Below, piece after piece: positions 9,501 to 20,480 of a stretch of 31,559 bases of DNA (within the stretch, counting starts at the first letter, position 1; each line of letters starts with the position of its first letter). A model generated the notes under the pieces. It had not been told where the DNA came from. It saw only the letters and a program-made list of their open reading frames with translations, and searched no databases. Position numbers and translations under genes: made by a program. Origin of the DNA: Hymenopellis radicata (Eukaryota > Basidiomycota > Agaricomycetes > Agaricales > Physalacriaceae); assembly GCA_015501595.1 (NCBI GenBank), contig JADNRX010000578.1:1-31559 (forward strand), written 5' to 3'.

Positions 9501-11695
9501 CTAACACTCGCCGAGGAAACTGTTCCTCGGTATAGGCTGCTTATAATCATCGACCCACGTCGTCAGATTGGGGTTCGTATACGCTTCCAGGTACCTTCGG
9601 AAACAGCTCGAGTCAGCAACATAAACAACCACAATAGCGCCCTGAACGCACTCCTCAATATACGCCTTCGTCGGAAAATCGTCTGGGTCGCATCCGATAT
9701 TTATCGCACTTTTGGGCTGGTACACGCGTACGTAGTCTATGCTCATCGTCGTTGGGAAAGTCAGGTGCTGTAGATCGACCTCGCCAAAGTTCCCAGACAT
9801 CCCCAGATTCGCGAGGATGTACTGCCGCCACATCCTATGAGCAAGCAGATAACTGATTGAATATGCAACAACTCACCATGGGCTCCTGAGGAACAGGTCT
9901 CGCTCCAATCTCCACGCGATTGTCAGCATCAGCACCAGGTCCTCTAAACGTCCATGCGCGTTTGCCGTCGTTCAGCCAAGTGATATACTATGGACAATCA
10001 GTCTTGATATGTCAAAGACAAAGAAAGCGCCCTACACTATCATCGTAGCCTGAGGTTTCAAGTCATCAATGCGTGATAGGCGATGGGGGTATAAATATCA
10101 AGTACCTGGCTTATATTCGAATCCATAAATCGAATAGCACGCTGCCTCCGACAGTTCGTAACAGTCTAGATCTACCCACATCTAAATCAGAGACAAGAAA
10201 AACGGACGACTGTGAAGGATGCCTACTTGTCGTGGACAATACGGACGTCGATTGCTGGTATACACCACCCTTGTACAGGTTGAGCTCCGAAACAGTCTCG
10301 TCGTAGATCTCCAGATTATTACCCGTAGCATTAAACCACTCGTAGTCATAATTGAAGGGCTTGAGCAGTATAATGAGTAAGGTGTCATCAGAGGAAAACC
10401 TAACGTACAGCCCATTGACTAGACTGCGAGACATGTGCGTGTTGGCCCGCCACCTGAGCCTCGAAGACATCGATCTCAGGCGCCGCTCGCCCTACGAAGG
10501 TGCCATCCGAATGCATAGGTCCAGGATGAGATTCTCCGGGGCATGTACACCTCGATAGCCTCTGACCGGGGAGGTAGGACAAGTCTTTAGCCATGAGAGG
10601 TTTGCCCTCAAGAGTCTGATTCGAAACCGCCCCGACATCGCAGGAATCGTAGGTGTAAGGCCACTACCGCAAAAGTCAGATTGTATTCAAAACAAGCGTG
10701 ACCATTTAAAGAGCGCTCACCGTACCATCCAAACTGGCACCGTATCCAGCACGGCCGAGGTTACCCATCGCCCACACGGCGGGCCACAGTCCCGCAATGT
10801 TGTTCGCGCCAGGCAAAGTGACCGCAGCCTCAAGCAGACCCCCAGTAAAGCAAAACTTGTTCCAGGTCGACATCATCCCGCCTTGCCAGGGCAAATCGTG
10901 CGTGGTCTTCTCCGAAAGCGTTATACGCAATGCGCCGTCCCTCGTAGTAACCGCCGCAGGATCATACCACTCCATGTTATTCGTGGACCAGTAATGCAGA
11001 TCGACAGCTTCCCAATACGGATCCTCGCCGGGATAGAAGGAACGACCGTCGACGTTGAACTCGTCGCTGAAGACGAGCTGCATCTCTTCGCCCGTCTCCC
11101 AGGAGAGTTTCGTATACACGTCCTTGGGGGTGTCGATATCTATTAAACCGAAATTGCCTGGTATCACGGGGACCTGGTAGATCGATCAGCCGTGTACATG
11201 AGAGAAGGTAAACGCGAGGCTGCACCTGTCCGCTCCCATTGATACCTCCGAGATTGAAGCCGCCTTGTGTCGAGAGCATCGTTTTGGTAAAATAACTTGC
11301 GATGGGGAATCCAGCACTAAGCACAAATGAGATGAATTGCAAGATGGAAGGAATGAGAGAGACAAACAAAAGAGCAACTAGGCCGATGCCCAGAATCATG
11401 AGACAACCGAGGTTGGTGATACCTCTGTAGGTCAAGACGGACCCGCCTGCATCGTTCTTCATGTCCCGTCGCGGGTCGGGATTGTGAAGATAGTCGTCTG
11501 GCTCAGGGAGGGTTGGGGAAAGGTCTGAGCCCCAGGACGCCGGATCCGCGGATAGGGAGAACTAGGCGCGTATATTTGGTCAGAGATGCGTGCAGTGACG
11601 GGGAGACGACATACCTTGTCCGAAATCGAAGGCGCAATGGACGGTCGGCCACCGCCGCTTTGGTAAGGCCCATCGTTCTTCTGCGAGTCAGACAT
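9501..11695 (-). CDS. SKN1/KRE6-like beta-glucan synthesis protein (GH16), copy 2
   Basis: Ten exons on the minus strand: 11615-11695, 11226-11561, 10721-11173, 10409-10663, 10227-10359, 10106-10171, 10036-10049, 9877-9987, 9652-9821 and 9501-9594. They give 570 residues with no stops. Architecture matches copy 1: short cytosolic tail, one membrane helix (about 74-98), then the SKN1/GH16 domain with EIDVFE intact (E353, D355, E358). Differences from copy 1 are an N-terminus five residues shorter (MSDSQKND), one extra codon in exon 6, and LDGT in place of LDGM before the WPYTYD block. All intron positions are shared. Exon 2 and its flanking introns are nearly identical to copy 1 while the rest has drifted, which suggests gene conversion. 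Both copies look functional in beta-1,6-glucan assembly. Confidence 0.93.
11198..11626 (-). repeat. 429-bp near-identical block, copy 2
   Basis: This is the partner of 6425-6853. Identity drops sharply on both sides: intron 2 beyond 11198 and exon 1 beyond 11626 show several changes within 20 bp. Confidence 0.88.
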
Positions 11696-11869
11696 CAGGG
11701 TCGTTTTATACGGTCAAAAGCAATCAAGCGTACCAACGACGTGTTGCTCGCCGTTGAGCGCACACTGGGGGCGCCATTAAGGCTGGCGGTAGACTGATTG
11801 GGTAGGAGCTTCTCGTGTTCACGGTTCCCGGAGGGCGCCATGCTGTTAGTTCAAAAAGAGAGGGAGAAA

Positions 11870-11919
11870 GAAAGAGCGACTAGAGTGGGAGACAAGAAAG
11901 AGCGACTAGAGTGGGAGAC
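11870..11919 (+). repeat. 26-bp tandem duplication upstream of GH16 copy 2
   Basis: GAAAGAGCGACTAGAGTGGG begins two consecutive 26-bp units. Only one counterpart (GAAAGAGCGACTGGAGAG) exists in front of copy 1. The tract is purine-rich on plus, so pyrimidine-rich on the sense strand of the GH16 promoter region. Confidence 0.75.
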
Positions 11920-12005
11920 TGATAGCATTATAGAACAGTGTCGGGTTTTAAGTAGAGATGCTGAAACTAGTGGGAAATCCCGACTTCGGGATGCAGCCGG
12001 AGCGT

Positions 12006-13475
12006 AAGAAGCGCCAAGGAAGGGACATTAGAAAAGAGAGTAAAAATATTAATTACGGATCTACTTTCAGTTTGGCCGCATCGCGTCCAAGCGTCTGTAG
12101 ATCTGACGCGCACCGCATAATTGCATTCACATCCATGCCGTACGATCATTCTTGCTCCTCTTAGGCGCAAGTCTAAGGTGGTCGTCTGGTGGTCGCATAC
12201 GTCGCGAAACTCGGTCAGTCATGTTAGTACGAAAGGCCATGGTGGTGCAGAGGCAAGCGCGGAATGTGCACAGCCACAGAGAGGGAGTGTCAATCCAACT
12301 CAAAGTCAAACTCATATACAGAGAACATGTGCACGAGATTCGCCAAAGGCATAAGTACATGTATGGTGCCGTCCGTGCATTGTCGAGGCGCTGCCTTAGG
12401 AGCTTCAAAGTTCACAGCCAGTAGGTCTTCAACCAAGAGATCTGTTGCTTAGTAACTTGCGTGTCTTGATGCGCGACATTCCCACGGCACTATTGTACGG
12501 TAACAATGTACTACTACCAGCGCTGGCTTCAATCAACCAGATTGGTCCCACTCTCGGCGTGTTCGTTGAGGCTACTAACATACCTTGAATAGTCCTAGAC
12601 GTTTCCGTGGCGTGTTTTATCTTTCGCGACCAAGGTAAGTAGTAGGTACGTACGTACATGATACGCCAGGAATTGACTTTTCCCTAGGCTGTTTTTTGCC
12701 GAGAGATCGGAGTACCGGGCCGGTCACCTCCCTTGCCGCCGATCAGGTACTTAGCGGTCAGTTGAACTTGAACACGCGATTTGGAAACGGCTCCCATCTC
12801 GCATCTACAACGAAAGAATGCAAAGAGCTGTGTCAACCTTCAACGTCGGCTAGAGGGGCTCAGTCACCCTGGTGATACATCTTTTTCCACCAACAGAATC
12901 AAACATATTGATGCCAGCGGAATGTAGCATGGTACGAGGCTGAATTCCGAGAGGCAGGCGGCGACCAGAAGCCGCGGTCCGCTTACATTTCACTCCTTGG
13001 TCTTCCTACATACCAGTGAGTTTGTTCTGGTTAATACTCCTCCTTGTACCCGTGTCTGGACTACTGTTCCGTGCCGTTTTGACATTGCGCTAGCAGAGTC
13101 AACCGTTTCTAACATCTATATCAATGGTGTTCCGGTTCACGCTACATTGGGCTTGTTAGGACCTTTTCCGGGTGACAAGGCGAACATCGACAAATACGGA
13201 GACCAGCATGATACGACGGATCCCCGTGGACATCGTGAGTTCATTCAGATTTTGCTATGGCATTTGTTGTCATTTAGATGTGAGTGTGGCTGTTTTATTT
13301 CAGCTCACGATCGTCACACTCAGTTCAGCACATGATGCGATCTTCCAGCGAAGAACGCGGCCATTCATCTATCTTCGAGCATCGGGTAAGAGTCACCGCG
13401 GATACTGAGCACGGACAACAATCAGACCTACCGATTCCAAGATGAACAGTTCCTGCTGCTTCGAAGTGGTGCCAA
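12006..13475. other. No confident gene; one open plus-strand stretch near 12460-12591
   Basis: At about 12460-12591 a plus frame reads MRDIPTALLYGNNVLLPALA and continues hydrophobic before a stop. This could be an exon of a lost membrane protein, but no family is recognised. Another open frame at 12997-13335 lacks known motifs. Nothing else is supported. Confidence 0.4.
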
Positions 13476-13481
13476 GTCCCA

Positions 13482-13489
13482 TATAAAGA
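13482..13489 (+). promoter_or_regulatory. TATA element of seven-helix gene A
   Basis: TATAAAGA lies 51 bp before the start codon. The same octamer lies 20-60 bp upstream of the start in genes B, C and D. A and B share the longer string TATAAAGATGCA. Confidence 0.6.
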
Positions 13490-13539
13490 TGCAAACTGCT
13501 ATCCGGTAGGTCAGTTGGCAGGTTCAACATTAAACCATC

Positions 13540-14754
13540 ATGTCAACGACATTCGAGGATTCTGGACTCTCTGTGGCTGACGTTCAGTCTCTCATGTCGG
13601 CGAGCTTAAATTCTACAATTCTCTTCGTTTTCTGTCATGGCATCCACACTTGCATTTTCTTGGTTGCCTTGTATTATATAGGTGACTGCTTCGTATTGAT
13701 GACCATGATCCCGCACTGACTTTCTGCATAGTTCAGAGCTCCCACTCCGACCGGAAGCGAACCACCTTTGGCGCCATCGTCGCATTCTTATGGTGCGCCA
13801 ACACCATCATCATGGGTTTGGAGTGGAACCTGCTGAACGAGACCTTCATTGCCCATGGAACATTGTTGGAGGCGGAATTCAGCTTTGGTGGTACTAGTGT
13901 CTTGGTCCAGGATCTTATAGGCGCTGTACTTCGAACTCTCAGTGTGTTTCTCGTGGACCTAATCTTGGTATGTACATGAATTGAGCACTCTATTTCCATT
14001 GACCTCAACGAGTAGATCTGGCGCTGCTGGGTGTTGTATGGAGGCGACGTAAAAATTGTTACACTGCCTAGTCTTTGTCTGATTACTGAGACTAGTGCGT
14101 TCTACTTAATTCCCAGTAGGCTTGTTCGCCTGATATCCTTATCCATAGTTAGTGCCTGTTTCGTTCTGTTTTACTTCGTCACTCGAGACCAGGAGATTGG
14201 TGCTGGACAGGCCGTTTGGACCCTGGTTTATTATTTGATGACCATGGTCACAAATAGTCTCTGCACCTTCCTCATCCTGTTTCGCATCGTACGAGTTCGC
14301 GGTGTGGGCGCCGGCATCAAGACTTACCGCGGCATCATCGAGATTCTCATCGAATCGGCGGCCATGTATACAATCATTTACGCTGCTCTCCTCGTTGTGT
14401 ACGCATACGAGTTTTACTCTCCAAAGGTACTTGTCATGACCGCGTACGTCTACCCTCAGGTGATATCATGTAGTGTTACTGTGAGTACCTATTCACATAG
14501 TCGTCGATCACACTAAATCATACACGCAGGGTATCGCGCCTACCCTCATCATTGCCCGTGTCATGGCCGGACACTCGCGTCCAAACGATTCCTGGACGCG
14601 TCCTTCACTCCCTCATTTACAAAGTCCTATGCGATCCCTCACGGAGTCTATGCAATTTGTGGTCCCATCGAGCCATGGTACTGCCTCTGCACATACCATC
14701 ACGAACATCGATACGGATCGGATGCACGCTCATGGGGTGACAGAAGACGAATGA
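13540..14754 (+). CDS. Seven-helix membrane protein, paralog A (function unknown)
   Basis: Five exons (13540-13681, 13732-13967, 14016-14094, 14149-14480, 14530-14754) give 337 residues. The hydrophobic pattern predicts seven membrane helices, roughly at 23-47, 59-79, 106-128, 142-165, 175-200, 222-246 and 253-278. Family blocks are DSGLSVADVQSLMSASL at the N-terminus, FCHGIHTCIF in helix 1, IWRCWVLYGG after helix 3, VTNSLCTFLILFRI in helix 5, KTYRGIIEILIESAA entering helix 6, and GIAPTLIIARVMAG closing helix 7. A hydrophilic tail of about 60 residues follows. It resembles the large family of uncharacterised integral membrane proteins in Agaricomycetes. Seven helices allow a receptor-like role, but nothing shows this. 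The third intron (54 nt) is in frame, so its retention would not break the frame. Confidence 0.85.
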
Positions 14755-15225
14755 GAGGGAGGCGAAGAAGCACGTGAAGGCAAGACACAATTGCCTCAGG
14801 ACAGCGGACGTGTCTTAGGTTTCGCAAGAGCTTGGATGTGCGCCGGCGCCGTCCTCGGAATCGAAATTATCACTACTTTACAACCAAATAATCCATGTTC
14901 GGAGACAATCGCCAAGTGGAGTTATCGTGCGAGTCCAAGTTAAAGCTGCAGTTGTCTGTCTTTGATAGAAACACAAATACTTTAGTAGACATGTAATTCA
15001 CGCCACGCTAACATTAGAGTTGCCCGTGTTCTTCGACCCTTCTCCTTTGGCATTGGCCCTGACGACGGTCAAATCGAATCATTAGCAACCTCCAATCTAA
15101 ACTTGGTTCGTCGGTGTCCTGGCACTTCGTTGTGTCACGTCAACTCGTTTGTGGGCAAAAGTAAAGCCATCGATTCGCTGCACCAGTTCCAAAGAAAATT
15201 CATCGCATGGAACCCATTACAAGGG
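14755..15225. other. No gene seen
   Basis: This is the 3' flank of paralog A and of the convergent MFS relic. Short frames only. Confidence 0.5.
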
Positions 15226-15720
15226 CTAGAGCATGTACCTGAAATCCGGCGCCCGTTAAACGTTTCCCCATCATCCTCAACTCTTTCACACCATACTTCA
15301 TCCCTCCCTTCTCTTGCTCCCTCCTCTCATTAATCCTCCAATAACAGAAAACTGCTATAGGAATACAAACGATCCCAGCCCCCACAAACATCAGCTCCAG
15401 CGCGCCTGCCAAATCGGAAGACTGAGCACGTACTTCATCTAATGAGAAAACACGCTGACGTCCAAGTATAAACCGCGGACGATCCTGGCTTCTGTAGATG
15501 TTTGACGTGACTGCAGCACTGAGCCCACCCACGCCGATATGAAGGGTCATGCCCAAAGCGCATTTTGATTACACAGATAGGTCGTTCCCGAGCCTGTATA
15601 GTATACTCGAAGCAATGGTCGGATACGCTGTCAGTAACAGGTGCGACCTACCAAGCAACGATACCGGGAAACGGCGCATAGTTGCCCGCAACACAGCCCG
15701 TGAATGAGCGGCTTTGGCCC
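15226..15720 (-). pseudogene. Dal5-type MFS transporter relic, C-terminal end only
   Basis: On the minus strand an exon (about 15720-15652) reads VAGNYAPFPGIVAW. After a 58-nt intron (15594-15651) comes LGNDLS, a stop (TAA at 15569-15571, probably CAA originally), then LGMTLHIGVGGL, SNIYRSQDRPRFILG, a 54-nt in-frame intron, and ALELMFVGAGIVCIPIAVF with YWRINERREQE. This is the last two or three helices and tail of a Dal5-family carrier. The final residues APDFRYML and stop (15226-15228) are in a different frame, so there is also an indel. No upstream helices are found nearby. It is a different fragment from the 2.1-3.4 kb relic, because the overlapping C-terminal parts differ. Confidence 0.82.
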
Positions 15721-17592
15721 TTGTCGAGGGAACTGCCTTTACGACCTAGACAGTAGCGGATAGGACGAGCTTTAGCCTTGAGGTGGAGGATGGAAATTGC
15801 GGAAATATAGCACCAACCTGGGTCTACCAGGGGAGGTGGGGATTTGGCGCTCGCAGATGCACGTAGAGAATGGTCATCATACTACACGAAGGAAGCGTCT
15901 CGGTCCATCCGAGACCAATCCGAGACTGCTCGGTGCCTACTGCCAATCTAATCCCAAAGCGGCAGCGCCGCGAACCCGACGTCGGGTCGCCACCTAGAGT
16001 TGTCTTCACAGGCCTTTATGGAGTCGACCGCTGTAGTGCTGTAGCCCTTGACGTTGGGGATGGTGGTGGTATGGCAGACGACTCCGCCGAGAGGCCCGTG
16101 GACTTTGAGAACTGGTGGAGCCATTGTCGGGAAATATTAAGACGAGGAAATGCACGTCAGAGTAGGATGAAAGGGCGTATAATCCACGGAGAAGGCAGAG
16201 CGATGATGGCAAGAGCGAACGCCTAATCGGGCTTATCCACTTTGCCTCTGACCATCACGAGTGCGAAGATGCCGACAACGCATGAAACGTTGGCCAGCTT
16301 CAAGAGTCCTCCGTAAAAATGTGCGAGAACCACACGACGTGCTTGATTTCAAAGGGCCTTCATCATTAAGGACTCGTCTGATTACCTGGAATACGCACTC
16401 GAAATTCCGCGCTGCCTGGTACGTTTCCTTTGCTCGTTGACGTGACTCTATTGAGAAAGCAATTCCAGATCGCGGATTCCGCCTGCAGCGTTTCAAGGCT
16501 CGCTATTTTGGACCGCTTTAGCGACGTGCCGGCTTGACGGGCCTTCGTCGAAGGATGGCTCCCTCAGCAGTCGCCCAGCCCAGTCCTGACCATACCGCAA
16601 TCGTTACCGTTACCGTTGTAACTGTTCATCCGCCACTACGCAGGCAAGGGCCAGAGCTGTCGATTCTATGGCAGCGGCGTGCCCAACTCGGCCATATCAC
16701 CCATTCGACAGACTTTATCTCTCGCAGCTTTCGGAAGGAATGTGACGTTTGTTTGAGGCGCGATGGACCGAATATGACTGAACCAATGTGCGGTACATCT
16801 CCTTGTTGATGCTAATGTCTACTGCTAAATGACTCTTTTCATAGATATTGTCACCGCTCGACTTCCACGCGTAACGGGGATGTCGCATCCCAGTGTCCTT
16901 TTACGCCAGTTTCTTTACCCTCCGTCGCCGCTCCACCCCAGGCTAGCTGTAAGGCCAAATCACAGCTATCAGCGCTGTCCGCAGAAGTCTTGTCGTCCTC
17001 GAACTTGCTCACGCTAAAACAGCAAGGACCAATAGAATACCTTCTCCCTTCACCTCCATTCGGATCCACGGCGACTACCTACCACTCCGTCGCCTTTCAC
17101 TTGCATGTCCGGCCGCACGTTAATGCATTCTATACATCATGCTGTCGTCGGCGGTAGGCCCCCTGCAAATTTGAACTCGGTCATCGTCTTGGTCGTGCTA
17201 TGTCACATCACCTGACGTGACTAAGTCGTGTCCAAATTTTGAACGAAGTTCGAACGTAAAACGGAACTTGTTGCAGTTTTGTATTAGGCTGACTACGGGA
17301 GACTAGTTCGAACGTTACTTACGGGGCTTTACTGCTCCTCGACATCTGTGTTTCGCAAAGGACCATGTATAGCGCCCTTAGCCCTACATTGGTCGGGACC
17401 AGCAAGCCCTTCGGCAGATGAACGGGGTAAAGCAAATGCGTGCAGTACTTGTTTAATAAATTTGGCAGGGCCGCGCTCGCCAGTACTATAAGAACGAATG
17501 TCGAATTGAAATGGCACGATGATAAGGTAAAATTTGAGCAAATGGCCTGTCCGAATCGCCGCATCGTACTAGCATCGTGAACACTAGCACTC
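15721..17592. other. No confident gene; one small minus-strand frame at 15948-16124
   Basis: A 58-codon minus-strand frame (15948-16124), starting MAPPVLKVHGPLGGVV, looks protein-like but matches no family I recognise. A minus-strand hydrophobic stretch, LANVSCVVGIFALVMV (about 16240-16310), could be a membrane helix of a lost gene. The remainder shows only overlapping short frames. Confidence 0.35.
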
Positions 17593-18879
17593 TCAGTGGC
17601 GGAGTGGCACGGCTTGCGCGCTCTTGTCGAAGTCAACATCGTGCCCATCCTGATCTCCATCTGTTCCATCTTCTGAAATCCCCACGATTTCCTCCAATGC
17701 AATGTCTACGATACTTTGTCCAACACTCAGTGATGCTCCGATAAATAGGGAAGGCTCTTCCAGAGAAACCGCGGTACTCTGGATGCGGGGAGCCGAACGA
17801 CTTGTCGATGAGTCGTGTAGGCGGGACTTCCCAGCCATAACGTGGCAGATTATGAGCGTCGGCGCGATTCCCTTCAACGTCATTAGATACGAGGACACTG
17901 GTGTGGAATGAATGATCACTCACCGTGATACTGTTTGAGACTGCCCATGGGAAACGAAAGCTACACAGAAACCACAGACCAGTGTAGAAGTCGTGTGCAT
18001 ATACAACAAGCAGGGCCAGGTATGCGATAGTGTATGCAAGGGCGGATTCAATGAGGATTTCAATGAGCTTTCGGTACGTCCTGAGAAACCTGTTCGACCG
18101 CACAAGGCGCCGAACAATGAGGAAGGTACAAAGACCGTTGGTAAAGACCGTGGTACAGCAATAACCAAAGGTCCATTTGGTCTCTTGCAAATAGCTGCCA
18201 TTACGTCTAGACTCCAAAGTAATAAGCACAGACGAAGTCACTGCGCGTAATGGTTAGGACATAGACACAAAGCAGATGCGAGACTCACGTAGTTCAATAA
18301 GAAGACACGCAGTGAGAGAAGCTGTGATTTTCCAGGTGCGTTCATATAATATCCAACAGCGCCACATCTAAACAGACTCATTAGCCCCAGACCGAAGTGA
18401 AATTACTTATTGAGACTAACCAGAACCATGTCGGCCACAATGACATTGACGCTTTGGATTACAACGACTGCCACGGTGGATGCATCGGCATTCTTTGCTG
18501 TAAGGCCCGAGGTCGAGTAATATAGGAGTTCCGACTGCAGTGATGCTCCGTGAGTAATAAACTGATTGTGCACGTTATTCCACCAGTTCAGCGCAGTGAG
18601 AGCACTTTGAGAACTCCACAGAAAAGTGATTATGCAAGCAAAAATGATTCGCTGTCGATCCAGACTATTCGCACCAAGTACTGATGAAGGCGAAGTCAAT
18701 TATCAATGTAGGCACACAAGTTATGAGGTCTTACATGTATGGTACAAAGCAAGAATGAAGACACATGTATGCAGGGCATAACTGAATACGAGGAGGACCG
18801 TTGAGTGCAGTTTGGCGGAGAGGGCGTATTGAACGTCTGCGACTGTGATCCCGAGGTCCTCTAGCGACATCGAGGACAT
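17593..18879 (-). CDS. Seven-helix membrane protein, paralog D (function unknown)
   Basis: Five exons on the minus strand (18735-18879, 18421-18680, 18289-18367, 17924-18240, 17593-17871) give 359 residues. Introns are 48-54 nt, in the same positions and phases as paralogs A, B and C. Family features are present: LEDLGITVADVQYALSAKL at the N-terminus, SYALHTCVF in helix 1, MWRCWILYE after helix 3, FTNGLCTFLIVRRLV in helix 5, RKLIEILIESALAY and GIAPTLIICHVMAG. The loop before helix 3 is longer than in A and B, as in C. The acidic tail includes EDGTDGDQDGHDVDFDK. An in-frame ATG at 18891 would add four residues. The later start is preferred because it resembles the other paralogs and lies about 33 bp from the TATA element. 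It is the most diverged intact member. Confidence 0.83.
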
Positions 18880-18911
18880 GCTGTTTGTCATGAGCGTGCC
18901 GCGTTGCTGGC

Positions 18912-18919
18912 TCTTTATA
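18912..18919 (-). promoter_or_regulatory. TATA element of seven-helix gene D
   Basis: TATAAAGA on the minus strand is the same octamer as upstream of A, B and C. Confidence 0.55.
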
Positions 18920-19544
18920 TCTGTCGCCTCGAGTCATCCTTATGGCATCTCAAGTATCTGTTCCGCCCAAATATCAGGAAGGAGAGTCACTCACAGCACG
19001 GAGATCATTGATGATTGCCATGTGCATATTCGAGGAAGGTGGTGTCATAAGCTGGTATGGAAATTCGGTGGAAACAAAGAAACGGTTCACATGAGTGAGG
19101 GCAGCGCGTAAGGCAAGGCTCCAGCAACGAGGACACCGACGATGATGGGGTGAAGCAAGTAGCAATCCAGATCATGTATCCCTGGGTACGCGGACCGAAC
19201 GAAAGTGCTCGTCATGCCCTTTCAGATTTATATGGCCACCAGCATGTCTAACACCAATATTGAGCCAGGATAGAGCCCATACCTGATGAATCGCTGTTCT
19301 TCTTGAAGGATCGTAAATGACGCCCAGCTTGGCCGGGCAAAACACGCCCTAGAGGAGACGGACGGGGCCACTGGCAATTTCAGAGGCGCGCGCGTTAACC
19401 CTTTCGCGCCGCGTCTATTCGTCATTTTTGGAAGCGATTCCGACGGAGTAGGGAAGAAAAAACACCGTCACGAGCAGATTCTCGGGCCGGGAGCCGGATT
19501 GACTCTTCTTCATACATCGTGCACCTGCCACCTGCCCTACACCT
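18920..19544. other. No confident gene between paralog D and R1 copy b
   Basis: A minus-strand stretch, LLHPIIVGVLVAGALPYALP (about 19150-19090), looks like a membrane helix but is isolated and soon meets a stop. Nothing else is recognised. Confidence 0.4.
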
Positions 19545-20130
19545 TTGAACGCGACACGTAGGCGAGCTACATCGAAGACATAACACGAAGACTGCGGATG
19601 ATGGAGCTCTCTTCCACCTGTGGGCTTCTGACATCAAACACTTCGTGCAACGCCTCTGTTCATCAAGATGCATTGCACGCGACTATCCAGGCAACGTGGA
19701 CGATGGCAGTTCCGGTTCCGTCTATTCCTATGTCTAGATACAAACGCATATCATCTTGACTGAGACCAGGCTCCCGCACTTGGAGCGCGTTATGATTTGG
19801 TGGCGGAGAACGCCGGAACACACACCCACACTTCAGGATGGTCGCTGGGACTCACGCTGAACAATCCATGGGCCGTCTGGGAAGCTGAGAAATAAAAAAT
19901 TCTACAGTGCTCAAGTCTCCGTCCGGATCTGTCCGCGTATCAGGAACTCCTTTGACTTCTCCATACTCCTCCTCATTCCCCGTTATTCAGCATGTCATAT
20001 CATCTTTCGGTCAATGAAGCACTTTGGCCGTTAGCCATCAGCGCGGTCATATCGACGCGACCGGAGATGATCTCTGTGAAGTGAGTACTACATTCATTCC
20101 TCAAACTGAACGCGGGCTGAGGCACCATAG
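19545..20130 (+). repeat. Dispersed duplicated segment R1, copy b
   Basis: This is the counterpart of 7935-8540. It ends in GTGAGTACTACATTC and GGCACCATAG, which fits an intron of about 50 nt, and then passes directly into sequence resembling exon 2 of the seven-helix family. A short weaker trace of the same segment lies at about 21604-21665, upstream of paralog B. Confidence 0.7.
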
Positions 20131-20292
20131 CTGTCACTCTGAAGACAACCAACAATTCGCCATCGTAGCGCTCTTTGTCCTGGAAATGGGTCGACGATGG
20201 CTTCATCACCCATGTACCGGGTGGTCTCATACTTCGGGGCCTGAATGTCCGTCTCACAGACCTGATCTTGATACGTGCATCGATTGAGTAGG
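20131..20292 (+). pseudogene. Relic of seven-helix gene, exon 2 with internal deletion
   Basis: The plus frame HSEDNQQFAIVALF corresponds to HSDRKRTTFGAIVAF of paralog A. Next comes WVDDGFITH, which matches the VDEGFIVH/LDETFITH region. About 70 bp are then missing, and the text resumes with CTTCGGGGCCTGAATGTCCG and CAGACCTGATCTTG, matching the end of exon 2. The following ATACGTGCATCGATTGAG matches the start of intron 2 of paralog B, but with the donor GT changed to AT. It is too short to encode a membrane protein. Confidence 0.7.
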
Positions 20293-20480
20293 TCTAAATA
20301 CCGTCAGAACGCCTATAGGAGTGGCCATGAACCCCTGCACTAGCCATCGCGTGAAGCGACAACTGTGGTTCGGCGATGAGGACGGTCGTAAGTCCAGAAA
20401 AGCAAGGGGATCGCGACCTCTGCTCCTGCTATCATGTCTACCGGAGAAGCCCCCTCGCTCAAAGGTGCCGTCGTTCTCCA

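Larger units (their letters stand above)
9408..12005 (-). repeat. Tandem duplication unit 2 (GH16 gene plus flanks)
   Basis: This aligns with 4650-7205 over the gene, about 90 bp of 3' flank and about 300 bp of 5' flank. The 5' flank has diverged more and holds a local 26-bp tandem duplication not present in unit 1. Confidence 0.85.

Noticed and set aside
2130..15720. The two MFS relics as halves of one split transporter
   Set aside because: On the minus strand the 5'-type piece lies downstream of the 3'-type piece, and the first relic already contains a different version of the C-terminal half.
17319..17702. 127-codon minus-strand frame near paralog D
   Set aside because: It overlaps the last exon of D in another frame and has no recognisable domain.
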